From positions 4,464,001 to 4,528,000 of the forward strand of contig NZ_CP145732.1 in assembly GCF_036884845.1 (NCBI RefSeq): DNA of 64,000 nt, given 5' to 3'. Source of the stretch: Pseudomonas sp. MAG733B. Lineage in GTDB: Bacteria; Pseudomonadota; Gammaproteobacteria; Pseudomonadales; Pseudomonadaceae. The notes beneath the pieces were generated by a model. That model ran no database searches and was not told where the DNA came from. It saw nothing but the letters and a program-made list of their open reading frames with translations. The translations under genes were made by a program, and so were the position numbers. Positions 55,680 to 64,000 of the stretch are shown piece by piece (positions within the stretch are counted from its first letter, which is position 1; each line of letters opens with the position of its first letter).

Positions 55680-56872
55680 GCAGTCGTTGCAACAAACCGA
55701 TCCATACGCCCCACCTTCAATACCGTTGCCACCGCCAACGCAAGCACCAGCGCCCCGAGCCACATCGAGCTGTGCAGTCCCATGGTATTGACGGCTGCGC
55801 CGCCCATCAGTGAGCCCAGTCCGATGGACAACTGGAATACGCTGGTATTGACCGCCTGCGCGGCTTCGGGGTCACTTCGGGTGGCGTTGTACAGCCACAA
55901 TTGCGTGCCGACCGGCGCCATACCCCAGGAGATCGCCCAGACGATCAGGCTGAGGGTGACGATGACCACATGACTGGCGAACGCCGCCATGCAGATCAGC
56001 GCAATCAGGAAAATGACCACGGTCGTGACCACCGTCAATTGCAGGTTTCTGCCAGCGAAAGATCCACCCAGAAAATTACCAGCCACTGCCCCTACGCCAT
56101 AGATGAACAACAATGTACTCAGCACATTGGTATCGACCCCGGTGACCTGCTCAAGATACGGCGTGACGAAGGTGTACCCGCAATACTGCCCGGCGACGAT
56201 GAAGATCACCGCCAGGAAAATACCCCTGACCTTCGCCGACTTCAGCAGGCCGAAAAAATTGCTCAGCTTGATGCCGTGGTCGATGTGGATTTTCGGCAGC
56301 GCGACCAGTTGAATCAGCAACACCACCACAGCCAGCACACTGGCGGCCATGAACGCGATGCGCCAATCATAATGCGCGCCGATGTAGGAGCCTGCCGGGA
56401 CGCTCACCACCGAGCCGATGGAGATGCCGGCAAACACGATCGACGAGGCGGCATGCACTTTCTCGTCCGGCACCAGCCGCGCCGCCGCCGTGATCGAAAT
56501 CGCCCAGAAACCACCGACGCCCACCCCCAGGATGACCCGCGCGATCAGCAGCGTTTCGAAGTTCCTGGCCAGGGCGGACATGACGCTGGAGATGACCAGC
56601 AAAACCGTCAGCGCCAACAGCACCAGGCGCCGGTCGGTTTTGCCGATCGACATTGCGGTGATGGGTGCCGCGAGAAACCCCAGCAGCGCGGTGGCCGTGA
56701 CCGCAAGGCCCGCCGTGCCCTCGGAGATCCCCAGATCCCGGCTAATGCCCGGCAACAATCCCACCGGGAGAAACTCCGTAACCACCAGGGCGAACGCGCC
56801 GAGCGCGATGGCCAGTACGCCGAACCACGAATAGGGGGTGACGCCTTCACTGTCTAACGTGCTTGAAACCAT
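55676..56872 (-). CDS. MFS transporter (DHA1-like)
   Basis: 398 residues with 12 hydrophobic segments. The AraJ/YdhP-like TM1 (LAIALGAFALVVTEFLPVGLLPGISRDLG), and the loop SIGKTDRRLVLL, show the DHA1 arabinose-efflux type. It is 85 bases from the SDR gene on the same strand. Substrate unknown. Confidence 0.87.
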   Translation of the reverse strand: MVSSTLDSEGVTPYSWFGVLAIALGAFALVVTEFLPVGLLPGISRDLGISEGTAGLAVTATALLGFLAAPITAMSIGKTDRRLVLLALTVLLVISSVMSALARNFETLLIARVILGVGVGGFWAISITAAARLVPDEKVHAASSIVFAGISIGSVVSVPAGSYIGAHYDWRIAFMAASVLAVVVLLIQLVALPKIHIDHGIKLSNFFGLLKSAKVRGIFLAVIFIVAGQYCGYTFVTPYLEQVTGVDTNVLSTLLFIYGVGAVAGNFLGGSFAGRNLQLTVVTTVVIFLIALICMAAFASHVVIVTLSLIVWAISWGMAPVGTQLWLYNATRSDPEAAQAVNTSVFQLSIGLGSLMGGAAVNTMGLHSSMWLGALVLALAVATVLKVGRMDRFVATTA

Positions 56873-56957
56873 GAGTCTTACCTATGTCTTTTTGAGCGGC
56901 CACGGCGAGGCCGGGGACCCTGCCCCTGCCGTCGGCTAAACCAAGCGTGTGGTGAAT

Positions 56958-57698
56958 TCAGAAGTGTTCTTTGAACGGTCTTAAATCGAGTTCCTGCGTC
57001 CATGCCGTCAACGGCTGCCGATGCAGGTGCCAATAGTTTTCGGCGATCGCATCGACGTCCAGCAGACCGTCCTCGCCGCGCTGGGCGACCACCTCAGGCC
57101 TGAGCACCCGCAGGCGCTCGCCATTGATCCCGCCGTCGACCACCACATGCGCAACGTGGATGCCCTGCGGTCCGAACTCCCGGGCCATGCTCTGACTGAG
57201 CATCCGCAGCCCCGATTTCGCCGCGGCGAAATGGCCGAAACCGGACCTGCCCCGCAGACTGCCCGATGCCCCCGTGAACAGGAGGGTGCCGGCGCCCCTG
57301 GGGACCAAATAACGCGCAGCCTCGCGACCGACCAGAAAGCCTGCATAACAACCGATGCGCCAGAACGCCTCGAACTGCGACGCGCTCAATTCGCGCAGGG
57401 GAATATGCGCGTTATTACCCGCGTTAAAGACCACCACGCTGGGCGCTTCACGACCGGCCACCGGCCGCATCGCATACTCGAAAAGGCGCAGCACTTCGCG
57501 CTCTTCCGTTGCGTCGCAGACCACTGCCTCTGAGCTGCCGCCTCGTTGTTTGATGGTATTCACCACCGCGTCGAGTTTCGCCCCCGTGCGGCCGACGGAC
57601 AGGACATGAAAGCCTTCACGGGCAAAACGCCGACTAATCGCCGCGCCCAGTCCCTGCTCAGAACCCACCCCGACTATCAATGCTGTTGGCTGCTGCAT
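56958..57698 (-). CDS. SDR-family protein lacking the catalytic Tyr
   Basis: 246 residues. VGVGSEQGLGAAISRRFA is the cofactor glycine motif (TGxxxGxG here G-SEQGLG), VVVFNAGNN is motif II, and the active-site region is FTGASGSLRGRSGFGHFAAAKSGL. In classical SDRs YxxxK is expected there; this has F-A-A-A-K, so the catalytic Tyr is Phe. AGGAGG lies 6 bases before the ATG at 57698. It may be a reductase with altered chemistry or a binding protein. Confidence 0.8.
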   Translation of the reverse strand: MQQPTALIVGVGSEQGLGAAISRRFAREGFHVLSVGRTGAKLDAVVNTIKQRGGSSEAVVCDATEEREVLRLFEYAMRPVAGREAPSVVVFNAGNNAHIPLRELSASQFEAFWRIGCYAGFLVGREAARYLVPRGAGTLLFTGASGSLRGRSGFGHFAAAKSGLRMLSQSMAREFGPQGIHVAHVVVDGGINGERLRVLRPEVVAQRGEDGLLDVDAIAENYWHLHRQPLTAWTQELDLRPFKEHF

Positions 57699-57833
57699 AG
57701 CGAACCTCCTTCCCATGCAAGTGGTTTATTTATGAAACCACAACAGTTGTATCAACATCGGTTCTATAATGCAACCAGTCAGCACGATGATCAGGAATGA
57801 AAAAACAGCCCTACGCAGCAACAAGCCGAGGGT

Positions 57834-58358
57834 TTACTCGGCAGTCAGATGGTTGAACTCACTGAGGAATTCATCGGAGGCAATCTCATCCGCCAACTGG
57901 CGCAGCAACGCCGCCGACGACGGCCCCAGCACGGTTTCGACCCGTTCGTTGGCAGCCTGCCACAGCACCAGCGCTTCGGCCAGAAGCTGGTCGCCCTTGG
58001 GGGTGAGCACGCAATGTTTGGTCCGCTTGTCCAGCGCGTCTTGCTGCAACTCGACAATGCCGTCGCGCACCAAGGGTTTCATGGCATGGGAGATAGCAGA
58101 CATCTGGATCGCCAGCAGCCCTGCCAACTCCTGCAAGGTAGGCCCGTTATGCCCGTCGGCGCTCGGAAAGCGGCTGATCTGGGCGAGCATTCCGATTTGC
58201 GTGGCCTTCAGGGAAATGGGCGCGAGCGCTTCGTCGTACAGGTTGCCAAGGCGCCTGGCGGCGCGGCGCAACGCGGTATTGGTGCACGCTACTTCGCCCA
58301 GCAGGTCGAGGTCGGAGGCGTCGCCGGTATGTCGGGGGGAGGTTTTTGAGTTCTTCAT
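57834..58358 (-). CDS. MarR-family regulator
   Basis: 174 residues. The core is GPTLQELAGLLAIQMSAISHAMKPLVRDGIVELQQDALDKRTKHCVLTPKGDQLL, a complete MarR winged helix. It is divergent from the SDR at 58465. A half-site TGATTGAG lies near its own start (58369-58376) and a full palindrome near the SDR promoter. Confidence 0.88.
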   Translation of the reverse strand: MKNSKTSPRHTGDASDLDLLGEVACTNTALRRAARRLGNLYDEALAPISLKATQIGMLAQISRFPSADGHNGPTLQELAGLLAIQMSAISHAMKPLVRDGIVELQQDALDKRTKHCVLTPKGDQLLAEALVLWQAANERVETVLGPSSAALLRQLADEIASDEFLSEFNHLTAE

Positions 58359-58386
58359 CCCCCTAGAATGATTGAGGGCAAAACCA

Positions 58387-58442
58387 TTGACAAGCGGAAC
58401 GTCCCGGCATCTATACTTGAGCCCTCAATCATATTGATTGAG
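58387..58442 (+). promoter_or_regulatory. Promoter with MarR operator
   Basis: A -35 box TTGACA at 58387-58392 and a -10 box TATACT at 58412-58417 with a 19-base spacer precede a perfect palindrome CTCAATCA-TAT-TGATTGAG at 58424-58442. The palindrome covers the start-point region, so MarR bound there would block the SDR promoter. Confidence 0.75.
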
Positions 58443-58464
58443 TACTCATGCATCGGAGATGCCC

Positions 58465-59265
58465 ATGTCCACAAATGACGCTCAGAAAATTGCCCTCATC
58501 ACCGGCGCTTCTTCCGGAATCGGCGCGGTGTATGCCGATCGGCTGGCTGCCCGTGGCTACGACTTGATCCTCGTGGCGCGACGCCAGGATCGCCTCGATG
58601 CCCTGGCCGAAAAAATTTCAGCCCGCCATGTCCGGCTGGTCAAGACGATTCGTGCAGACCTGGTTAACCCGGACGATCTGGCCCAGGTGGAGAAGATCCT
58701 CGCCACCAACCCGGCGATACGCGTGCTGGTGAACAACGCCGGCCTCGCCAGGCTGCACCCGATCGCGGAGTCATCGGTCGACGATTCCATGACCCAGATC
58801 GCCCTCAACATCACCGCCCTGACCCGCCTGACCCATGCGGCGCTGCCGGCCATGCTCAGCCGCAACAAAGGGGTGATCATCAACGTCGCATCGGTTCTGG
58901 CACTGCACTCGCTGCCGGTGAGTTCCGTCTACAGCGGCTCCAAGAGTTTCGTGCTGGCGTTCAGTCGTGGCTTGCAGGCTGAACTGGCGGAAACAGGCGT
59001 CAAGGTCCAGGTAGTCCTACCCGCCTCCACCGCCACGGAAATCTGGGATGAGTCCGGCATCCCGCTGTCTGCACTGCGCAAAGAAGCCGTCATGACCACG
59101 GAAAACCTGGTCGACGCGGCGCTGGCCGGGTTTGATCAAGGCGAAAGCATCACCTGGCCGTCGGTGGCGGACTTTTCGCTGTGGGACAAATTCGACGCGG
59201 CCCGGGCAGAACTGTTCGGCGCGACCCAGACCGGTATTCCCGCACCGCGCTATAAGGTGTCTTGA
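58465..59265 (+). CDS. Short-chain dehydrogenase/reductase
   Basis: 266 residues. ALITGASSGIGAVYADRLA, VLVNNAGLARL, and the catalytic Ser (VASVLALHSLPVSSVYSGSKSF) and Tyr-Lys (YSGSK) are all present, so it is an active SDR by inspection. GGAG is 6 bases before the ATG at 58465. It is probably the MarR target, and may reduce or oxidise the same substrate class as the drug-like genes around it. Confidence 0.88.
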   Translation: MSTNDAQKIALITGASSGIGAVYADRLAARGYDLILVARRQDRLDALAEKISARHVRLVKTIRADLVNPDDLAQVEKILATNPAIRVLVNNAGLARLHPIAESSVDDSMTQIALNITALTRLTHAALPAMLSRNKGVIINVASVLALHSLPVSSVYSGSKSFVLAFSRGLQAELAETGVKVQVVLPASTATEIWDESGIPLSALRKEAVMTTENLVDAALAGFDQGESITWPSVADFSLWDKFDAARAELFGATQTGIPAPRYKVS

Positions 59266-59298
59266 ACACCTACCCCGTCACACGGTACGCCACAAACC

Positions 59299-59326
59299 TG
59301 TAGGAGCCGAGCTTGCTCGCGATGAG
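59299..59326. repeat. REP-like repeat
   Basis: TGTAGGAGCCGAGCTTGCTC plus GCGATGAG, the Pseudomonas extragenic repeat; 30 bases after the SDR stop. Confidence 0.7.
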
Positions 59327-59654
59327 ACGGCGCGCTTCAATGTATTCAACAGAATCCTGGTTTGATGTCAGTGCCACAATCTCAGAGCGCTCTATCCATT
59401 GAGCCCGAAAAGCAGCACGGCCTTGGTCTAGCTGACCGCCACAGTAAAAGGCGGTCATCTCGGCACAGCGGATGAAGGTTAAGCAGCACGGCTTGAGTGG
59501 CTTCTTCTGGCCGATCTTAGCCCTTGTCGACAGGCAGCTATGGGTCGATTTCAGCCAATCGTAGAAGGCAGAAATCGGCCAAAAGTGATCGATCGTCGGT
59601 AAATGTTTTTTTCCGATTGCTGCCTGTCCCGAAGGACTAATCCTGACAGCCCAT
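59327..59654. other. Intergenic, no recognised gene
   Basis: A minus-strand frame of 150 codons crosses this stretch (59270-59722). It shows Trp/Tyr-rich and repetitive composition and overlaps a repeat and a better gene, so I do not call it. A pair of diverged hairpin-like segments with GCAGAAATCGGCC is visible around 59565. Nothing firmer can be said. Confidence 0.4.
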
Positions 59655-59999
59655 TCAGGCATTACCAAACCGATGCAAAGCAAGCGGCAATAGTTCTGAT
59701 GGCCAGTTTTTCCGTTCAGCAACGCCCTCCAGGCAAAGCGTCAGATCACTCTCCACCCAACAGATAAATACGCCGCCTTTTCGTAACCGTGGATGACTGA
59801 ACGGTTTGCAGATTTCCTGTATCGGCGGTACCGCGCCCGAGGGCTGAATACACTTGAGGATTGAAAAGAATCCGGCGGTGGTGATAGCCCGCTCCTGCAC
59901 CCTGTAGTGATCAGCGTTGACCGCCGGAACCGGATTACCTGTGTTGCTCGCGTCGAACAGATGCTCCAGCGCGAACAACTCAACTTCATCGAGCTGCAT
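59655..59999 (-). CDS. Hypothetical protein
   Basis: 114 residues, with no domain I can name. It begins MQLDEVELFALEHLFDA and has a moderately hydrophobic strand-like middle (KGGVFICWVESDLTLCLEGVA). It has no signal or membrane segment. I recall similar short proteins in other Pseudomonas, so it may be a genus-specific gene. It lies downstream of the SBP gene on the same strand. Confidence 0.5.
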   Translation of the reverse strand: MQLDEVELFALEHLFDASNTGNPVPAVNADHYRVQERAITTAGFFSILKCIQPSGAVPPIQEICKPFSHPRLRKGGVFICWVESDLTLCLEGVAERKNWPSELLPLALHRFGNA

Positions 60000-60069
60000 A
60001 TATTCCTCTTGTTTGGTTAAGAACCCCCTGAAACCATAGTTCCAGAGGGCCTCTGCTAACTAAACACCC

Positions 60070-60858
60070 TCAATTACCGCACACTTCAAACTTGAAATAC
60101 TTCTCCTGCAGACGCTTGCAGGTGCCATTGGCGTGAACCGCAGCAATCGCCGAATTGAGCTGATCCAGCAGCGCTTTATCACCCTTGCGCACCGCAATGC
60201 CGTTGCCGTTGCCGTCGCCAAAGTATTTCGGGTCATCGAAGTCAGGCCCAACCACCGCAAAACCTTTACCGGAGTCGGTATTGAGGAAGCCTTCGTAGAT
60301 ATTCACGACATCGGCCAGCCCGGCGTCCAGCCGCCCCGCCACCAGATCCAGAAACAACTGGCCCTGAGAGCCGTAACGCACAACATCGACCCCGGCTGGG
60401 GCCAGTACCTCGGAGGCAAAACGATCGTTGGTGGTGCCTTGCTGGACACCGACCTTTTTCCCCTTGAGATCGACCAGAGGATTATTGATGACCGATCCCG
60501 ACTTCATGACCAGGTTGGCCGGCATGCTTCGATAGTATTGCTGGGTGAAATCCACGGACTTCAAGCGTTCCGAGGTAATCAACATCGAAGAAAGAATGGC
60601 ATCTATCTTTCTAACTTTGAGTGAAGGGATCAGCCCGTCGAACTCCTGATCGACCCACACACATTTGACTTTCATCTGCTCACAGATTGCATTGCCGATA
60701 TCAAAATCAAAACCCGCCGTACCGCCATCGGCTGTCTTGTAGGAGAACGGTGGATAGCTCGGTTCTATCCCGATGCGCACTGTTCTGGACTCTTCCGAAA
60801 CTGCCAGCGTCGACGTCAGGGCGAGCGCGAAGAGTCCGATCAACTTGATCATACTCAT
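60070..60858 (-). CDS. Amino-acid ABC transporter periplasmic binding protein
   Basis: 262 residues. A signal peptide (KLIGLFALALTSTLAVSEESR) precedes the type II binding-protein fold RIGIEPSYPPFSYKTADGGTAGFDFDIGNAIC, in the lysine/arginine/ornithine (HisJ/ArgT/AotJ) group. It is 74 bases after the agmatinase gene, so transport of a guanidino or basic amino acid is likely. No permease or ATPase gene is next to it here. Confidence 0.88.
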   Translation of the reverse strand: MSMIKLIGLFALALTSTLAVSEESRTVRIGIEPSYPPFSYKTADGGTAGFDFDIGNAICEQMKVKCVWVDQEFDGLIPSLKVRKIDAILSSMLITSERLKSVDFTQQYYRSMPANLVMKSGSVINNPLVDLKGKKVGVQQGTTNDRFASEVLAPAGVDVVRYGSQGQLFLDLVAGRLDAGLADVVNIYEGFLNTDSGKGFAVVGPDFDDPKYFGDGNGNGIAVRKGDKALLDQLNSAIAAVHANGTCKRLQEKYFKFEVCGN

Positions 60859-60932
60859 GATGGATATTCCTGTTTTTTATTGGACTTAGGGAAAGTAAGC
60901 AGATGCAGTTGCGTCAGTTTTAAATCGATGAC

Positions 60933-61895
60933 TCACTTGCGATGACGGTAAGCGCCGCCATGACCCCATGAAGCACCCAGCACGTTCAGGATCATTCTTC
61001 CGGCGGTGATGCAGGTGATGGCATTGCTGGCATCGAAGCTGGGCGCCACTTCCACCACATCCATCCCCACCACGGTGCAATCGCGCGAAACGGCCCGCAA
61101 CAGCGGTGCTATCTGGTCGAAACGCAGGCCGCCCGGTGACGGTGCCAGCACACCTGGCATGCCGGAAGGGTCAAGCCCGTCGGCGTCGACGGTGATATAG
61201 ACCGCAGCGCCTTTGGGGATCGTGGCCAATACCGGCTCGATGCCGCCCGCGTGAACCTGTTCTGCGGTGAAGATCCGCGATCCGTAGGCCTGTGCCGCGG
61301 CGAACTCTTCGCGTCGGGCGCTACCGGTACCGCGCATACCGATTTGGGTCATTCCGGAAATCCACGGCTTCTCGGCAGCCCAGCGCAGCGGGCTGCTGTA
61401 GCCGCGACGCACGCCATTGACCTCAGCCCGCCAGTCCAGATGTGCGTCGATGTGCAGGATGTGTACAGGGGTCTGCAGTACCGCCAGGGCATCCAGCGCC
61501 GGAATGGTCACTCCATGATCGCCCCCCAGGATGAACACCTGCGCCCCATCGCCCCACAGGCTGGCCAGCAATTCGGTGACCTGTGCGGCGTGTTCGTCGT
61601 AGCTTCCGTTGGCCCAGGGCATGTTGCCGTAGTCGACGCAGTGAGGCGGCAGCACGCTGGACAATTCGGCGCCCAAATCGAAATCCCAATGTTCCTGCCC
61701 ATCGCAGAACTGACCGGATTGCCAGCGAATGGCGTCCGGGGCGCGGGCCTGGTCATTGGGATGTGGGTTGCCGGGGTAAGGCTCGCTGTGCGGCAGCCCG
61801 AGCAGCGCCACTTGGGTTGGCTGTGCCCTCGGATTGGTTGCGATGGACCAATTCAAAAAGGGCCGAACCGGGGCGTGGGTGGTGTGCGTATTCAT
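60933..61895 (-). CDS. Agmatinase/arginase-family ureohydrolase
   Basis: 320 residues. The two Mn sites are intact: VFILGGDHGVT, HILHIDAHLDWRAE and VDADGLDPSGMPG (the SxDxDxxDP-type motif here VDADGLDP). It hydrolyses a guanidino compound such as agmatine or guanidinobutyrate to urea and an amine. It forms an operon with the binding protein and is divergent from a LysR gene, its probable regulator. Confidence 0.88.
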   Translation of the reverse strand: MNTHTTHAPVRPFLNWSIATNPRAQPTQVALLGLPHSEPYPGNPHPNDQARAPDAIRWQSGQFCDGQEHWDFDLGAELSSVLPPHCVDYGNMPWANGSYDEHAAQVTELLASLWGDGAQVFILGGDHGVTIPALDALAVLQTPVHILHIDAHLDWRAEVNGVRRGYSSPLRWAAEKPWISGMTQIGMRGTGSARREEFAAAQAYGSRIFTAEQVHAGGIEPVLATIPKGAAVYITVDADGLDPSGMPGVLAPSPGGLRFDQIAPLLRAVSRDCTVVGMDVVEVAPSFDASNAITCITAGRMILNVLGASWGHGGAYRHRK

Positions 61896-61971
61896 GGTCT
61901 AAGACTCCTGTAGAAGCCGTGGCGCGTTGGCCCGGCCCATTGAGTAGACTCAACGCCGCAGGTATCCTCAA

Positions 61972-61986
61972 GCTAAATAAATTAGC
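61972..61986. promoter_or_regulatory. LysR operator candidate
   Basis: GCTAA-ATAAA-TTAGC inverted repeat in the 122-base gap between the divergent ureohydrolase and LysR genes, 32 bases before the LysR start. Confidence 0.5.
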
Positions 61987-62017
61987 CTATCTTTAAAAAA
62001 ACTAAACCAGAGGCACC

Positions 62018-62893
62018 ATGCTCGACACCCGTGATTTGATGACATTCCTGGCCGTCATCGAGGAAGAAAGCTTCGAGGCTGCCGCCCGAGTGCTGCATGT
62101 CACGCCGGGGGCGGTATCCCATCGGATCAAGCAATTGGAAGAGAGTGTCGGCACGCTGCTCGTCAAGCGCTTGCTGCCGACCCAAGTCACGCCAGCAGGG
62201 GAAGTTGTGCTGCGCCTGGCGCAACAGGTTCGGATGCTGCAAATGGACGCCCGCCAGGAATTGAGCGAGGCCAACAATACGGTCAGTACCCGGCTGACGA
62301 TTGCCTTGAACGATGACTCACTGTCCGCCTGGTTCCTGCCGGCCATCCTGCCGGTGATCAAGGCCCATGACGTGTCGCTGGACCTGCGCATGGGCGATCA
62401 CGAACACACCAATCAACTGTTGCGTGACGGCACCGCCATTGCCGCGATCACCACCGATCCCAAGCCTGTTAGAGGCTGCGAGATCAAGGCGATCGGGGCC
62501 ATGCGCTACAAGGCCGTCGCGACCCGCGCGTTCCAGGAAGAGTACTTTGCCGAGGGTTTTACCCCGCAGGCTCTGGAGCGTGCGCCGACCATTCTGTTTG
62601 ATCGGCAAGACACCATGAGCGAGCGTTTTTGCCAGCAACAGTTCGGCCAGTCATTGCAAATGCCGGTGCACTACATACCCAGTTCGCGAGGCTTGATCGA
62701 AGCGGCGATGATGGGATTGGGCTGGTGCATGGCCCCGGAAAAACTGATTCGCGAAGCCTGTGAAAGTGGCCATCTGATCGAATTGGCCCCAGAGCATACG
62801 CTGGACATCCAGTTGTTCTGGCAGGCGTTCAAGCTCAATACCCAACTGCTGAAAGAGCTCACCAAAAGCATCAGCATTCCCGTCGATGCCTGA
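62018..62893 (+). CDS. LysR-family regulator (ArgP-like)
   Basis: 291 residues. LDTRDLMTFLAVIEEESFEAAARVLHVTPGAVSHRIKQLEESVGTLLVKRLLPTQVTPAG, with the T-PAG tail, matches the ArgP/IciA group that senses lysine or arginine. This suits its place beside the basic-amino-acid genes. Confidence 0.85.
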   Translation: MLDTRDLMTFLAVIEEESFEAAARVLHVTPGAVSHRIKQLEESVGTLLVKRLLPTQVTPAGEVVLRLAQQVRMLQMDARQELSEANNTVSTRLTIALNDDSLSAWFLPAILPVIKAHDVSLDLRMGDHEHTNQLLRDGTAIAAITTDPKPVRGCEIKAIGAMRYKAVATRAFQEEYFAEGFTPQALERAPTILFDRQDTMSERFCQQQFGQSLQMPVHYIPSSRGLIEAAMMGLGWCMAPEKLIREACESGHLIELAPEHTLDIQLFWQAFKLNTQLLKELTKSISIPVDA

Positions 62894-62904
62894 TGGGGAA
62901 CTGA

Positions 62905-63786
62905 TCAGGTACTGGAGCCGAGCCATTCGATGAACTCATCCACTTCGGGGCGGCCCCGGCTGCTGTCATTGCACACGCAGTAGTAGTTATGCAGGGCCGG
63001 AACGCTCAGCGTGAAAGGCTGAACCAGGCGGCCGTCATCCAGGTCTCTGGCCGACACGAGTTCATCGCTGAGGGCGACGCCAAAGCCGTCGATAGCGCCC
63101 TGAAGCACCATGCCAAAATCGTCGAAATGGACACTCGAGTATTCACGCTCATGACAACGGGCTTCGGTCAGCCAGCGCCGCCACTGCGCCCCGTCGTCTT
63201 CATGCAACAGGCGATGATGGGCAAGGTCGGACAGTTGACGAATGGCCCTGTCGCCACGCAACAACTGAGGGCTGCACACCGGCGTCATGCGAATACCGTG
63301 CAGCAAGCGCCACCAGAAACCGGCACCGGGCGGCGTTCCATAGGTCACGGCAACATCCGCACGACGCCAGTCAACCAGACCGTAGCTGACCTCGCTGATG
63401 ACATTGAGCTTGATGTGACGGTTCTCATCCATAAAGGTAAACAGCCGCGTCGCCAGCCAGGAAAGACCATAGGCCCCCGGAATGGAGAGGGTCAGCGGCT
63501 TGACCTCATCAGGCCTGACGGTGGCGTTGCGCAGGACCGAAACCGCCCCGCCGATTTCCCTGATCGCGCTGGCCACGTGTTTCTGCAACACCCTGCCGCT
63601 GTCGGTCAGCACCAATTGCCGCCCCTGTTTGACCAACAGTTCCACGCCCAGGCTGGCTTGAAGCGCTTTCAACTGCTGGCTCACTGCGCCGGAGGTGACA
63701 TGCAGCTCATCCGCCGCCGCACTGATGTTGCCCAGCCGCGCAACGCACTCGAACACCTTGAAACTGTGGAGGGGTGGCAAGCTCAT
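62905..63786 (-). CDS. LysR-family regulator (GcvA-like)
   Basis: 293 residues. SLPPLHSFKVFECVARLGNISAAADELHVTSGAVSQQLKALQASLGVELLVKQGRQLVLTDSG matches the GcvA group. It is convergent with the other LysR gene (11 bases apart) and divergent from the partial gene at 63983, which it probably controls. Confidence 0.86.
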   Translation of the reverse strand: MSLPPLHSFKVFECVARLGNISAAADELHVTSGAVSQQLKALQASLGVELLVKQGRQLVLTDSGRVLQKHVASAIREIGGAVSVLRNATVRPDEVKPLTLSIPGAYGLSWLATRLFTFMDENRHIKLNVISEVSYGLVDWRRADVAVTYGTPPGAGFWWRLLHGIRMTPVCSPQLLRGDRAIRQLSDLAHHRLLHEDDGAQWRRWLTEARCHEREYSSVHFDDFGMVLQGAIDGFGVALSDELVSARDLDDGRLVQPFTLSVPALHNYYCVCNDSSRGRPEVDEFIEWLGSST

Positions 63787-63898
63787 TGGTGACGGCCCAG
63801 GTTAGTCGATCGTGATGGTTCGGCTGGTAATAACTGATCCCGTAGACCCCGTCAATGAAAGGCCCGCGCCGTCTTCGGCCAATGTTTAGTTTTTCTAA

Positions 63899-63922
63899 CG
63901 ATAAACACTTTAGTACTTATCG
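63899..63922. promoter_or_regulatory. LysR operator candidate
   Basis: CGATAA-N12-TTATCG inverted repeat in the gap between the GcvA-like LysR gene (start 63786) and the partial gene at 63983. Confidence 0.45.
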
Positions 63923-63982
63923 ATTGATTGGCGACCTCGTATTGGTTTTGACTGAGCGCTCCACCACGAGGAAGTTTCACCC

Positions 63983-64000
63983 ATGAAAATCAATAATAAA
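63983..64000 (+). CDS. Partial CDS, start only
   Basis: ATG at 63983 preceded by GAGGAA (11 bases before) and followed by six codons MKINNK to the window end. The start looks real because of the ribosome site and the divergent LysR gene with a dyad between them. Identity unknown. Confidence 0.5.

Noticed and set aside
59270..59722. 150-codon minus-strand frame
   Set aside because: It crosses a REP-like repeat and overlaps the better hypothetical gene at 59655, with no ribosome site.

Overview
The window is bacterial chromosome with high G+C, dense coding and strong Shine-Dalgarno sites. It looks like a fluorescent-group Pseudomonas. The reasons are the protein families (LysR/MFS catabolic islands, FecI-FecR-TonB receptor iron uptake, a DUF6124-type remnant) and several copies of the intergenic repeats that carry TGTAGGAGC...GCGATC or GGAGCGAGCxTGCTCGCGA. 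I see no rRNA, tRNA, CRISPR array, prophage or intact insertion sequence.

Layout. 0-5 kb: a winged-helix regulator cut by the window start, then a minus-strand aromatic-catabolism block (LysR, 2,4'-dihydroxyacetophenone-dioxygenase-like cupin, alpha/beta hydrolase, MFS transporter). The regulator and the MFS gene share a duplicated upstream element. 5-6.5 kb: a diguanylate cyclase and a carboxymuconolactone-decarboxylase-like protein. 6.7-12.3 kb: an operon of a glutamine-synthetase-like ligase, aldehyde dehydrogenase, Fe-alcohol dehydrogenase and APC permease, probably for gamma-glutamylated amine or aminoalcohol use. 12.4-14 kb: PPK2 and a VIT-like membrane protein. 14.2-17.4 kb: a four-gene PhnD/C/E/E-type ABC importer. 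17.4-18.5 kb: a RES/Xre toxin-antitoxin pair with a palindromic operator. 18.6-23.7 kb: epoxide hydrolase, a second GGDEF protein and katG. 23.8-27.8 kb: ECF sigma factor, FecR and a TonB receptor with an N-terminal signalling domain behind a Fur-box-like site. 28-37.5 kb: small stress and metabolism genes (GST/HxlR, SDR/AraC/class V aminotransferase, LysR/MFS). 37.7-43.5 kb: an RND efflux operon whose inner-membrane pump is frameshifted at a G8 run.

43.5-45.75 kb is a gene graveyard. It holds remnants of a VOC protein, an MFS transporter and a LysE exporter joined to a CBS-domain tail, with a GNAT gene and one orphan between them. 45.75-55.4 kb is a second aromatic-acid region. It has a LysR and an AAHS-type permease, then a minus-strand operon of a DUF4863 protein (the family of 4-hydroxylaminobenzoate lyase), a UbiC-like chorismate lyase and a MetA-type outer-membrane protein, facing another LysR. 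A flavin reductase, nitroreductase, HxlR regulator, crotonase and a second dihydroxyacetophenone-dioxygenase-like cupin follow. Together they could form a nitroaromatic or hydroxylaminobenzoate module feeding protocatechuate; this is inference. 55.6-59.3 kb: an MFS exporter, two SDRs and a MarR with a textbook promoter-operator. 59.6-64 kb: a hypothetical gene, then an agmatinase-family and amino-acid-binding-protein operon with its LysR, another LysR, and the first codons of a gene cut by the window end.

Starts were adjusted by hand to the best ribosome-binding site. All family assignments come from reading motifs, not from searches.
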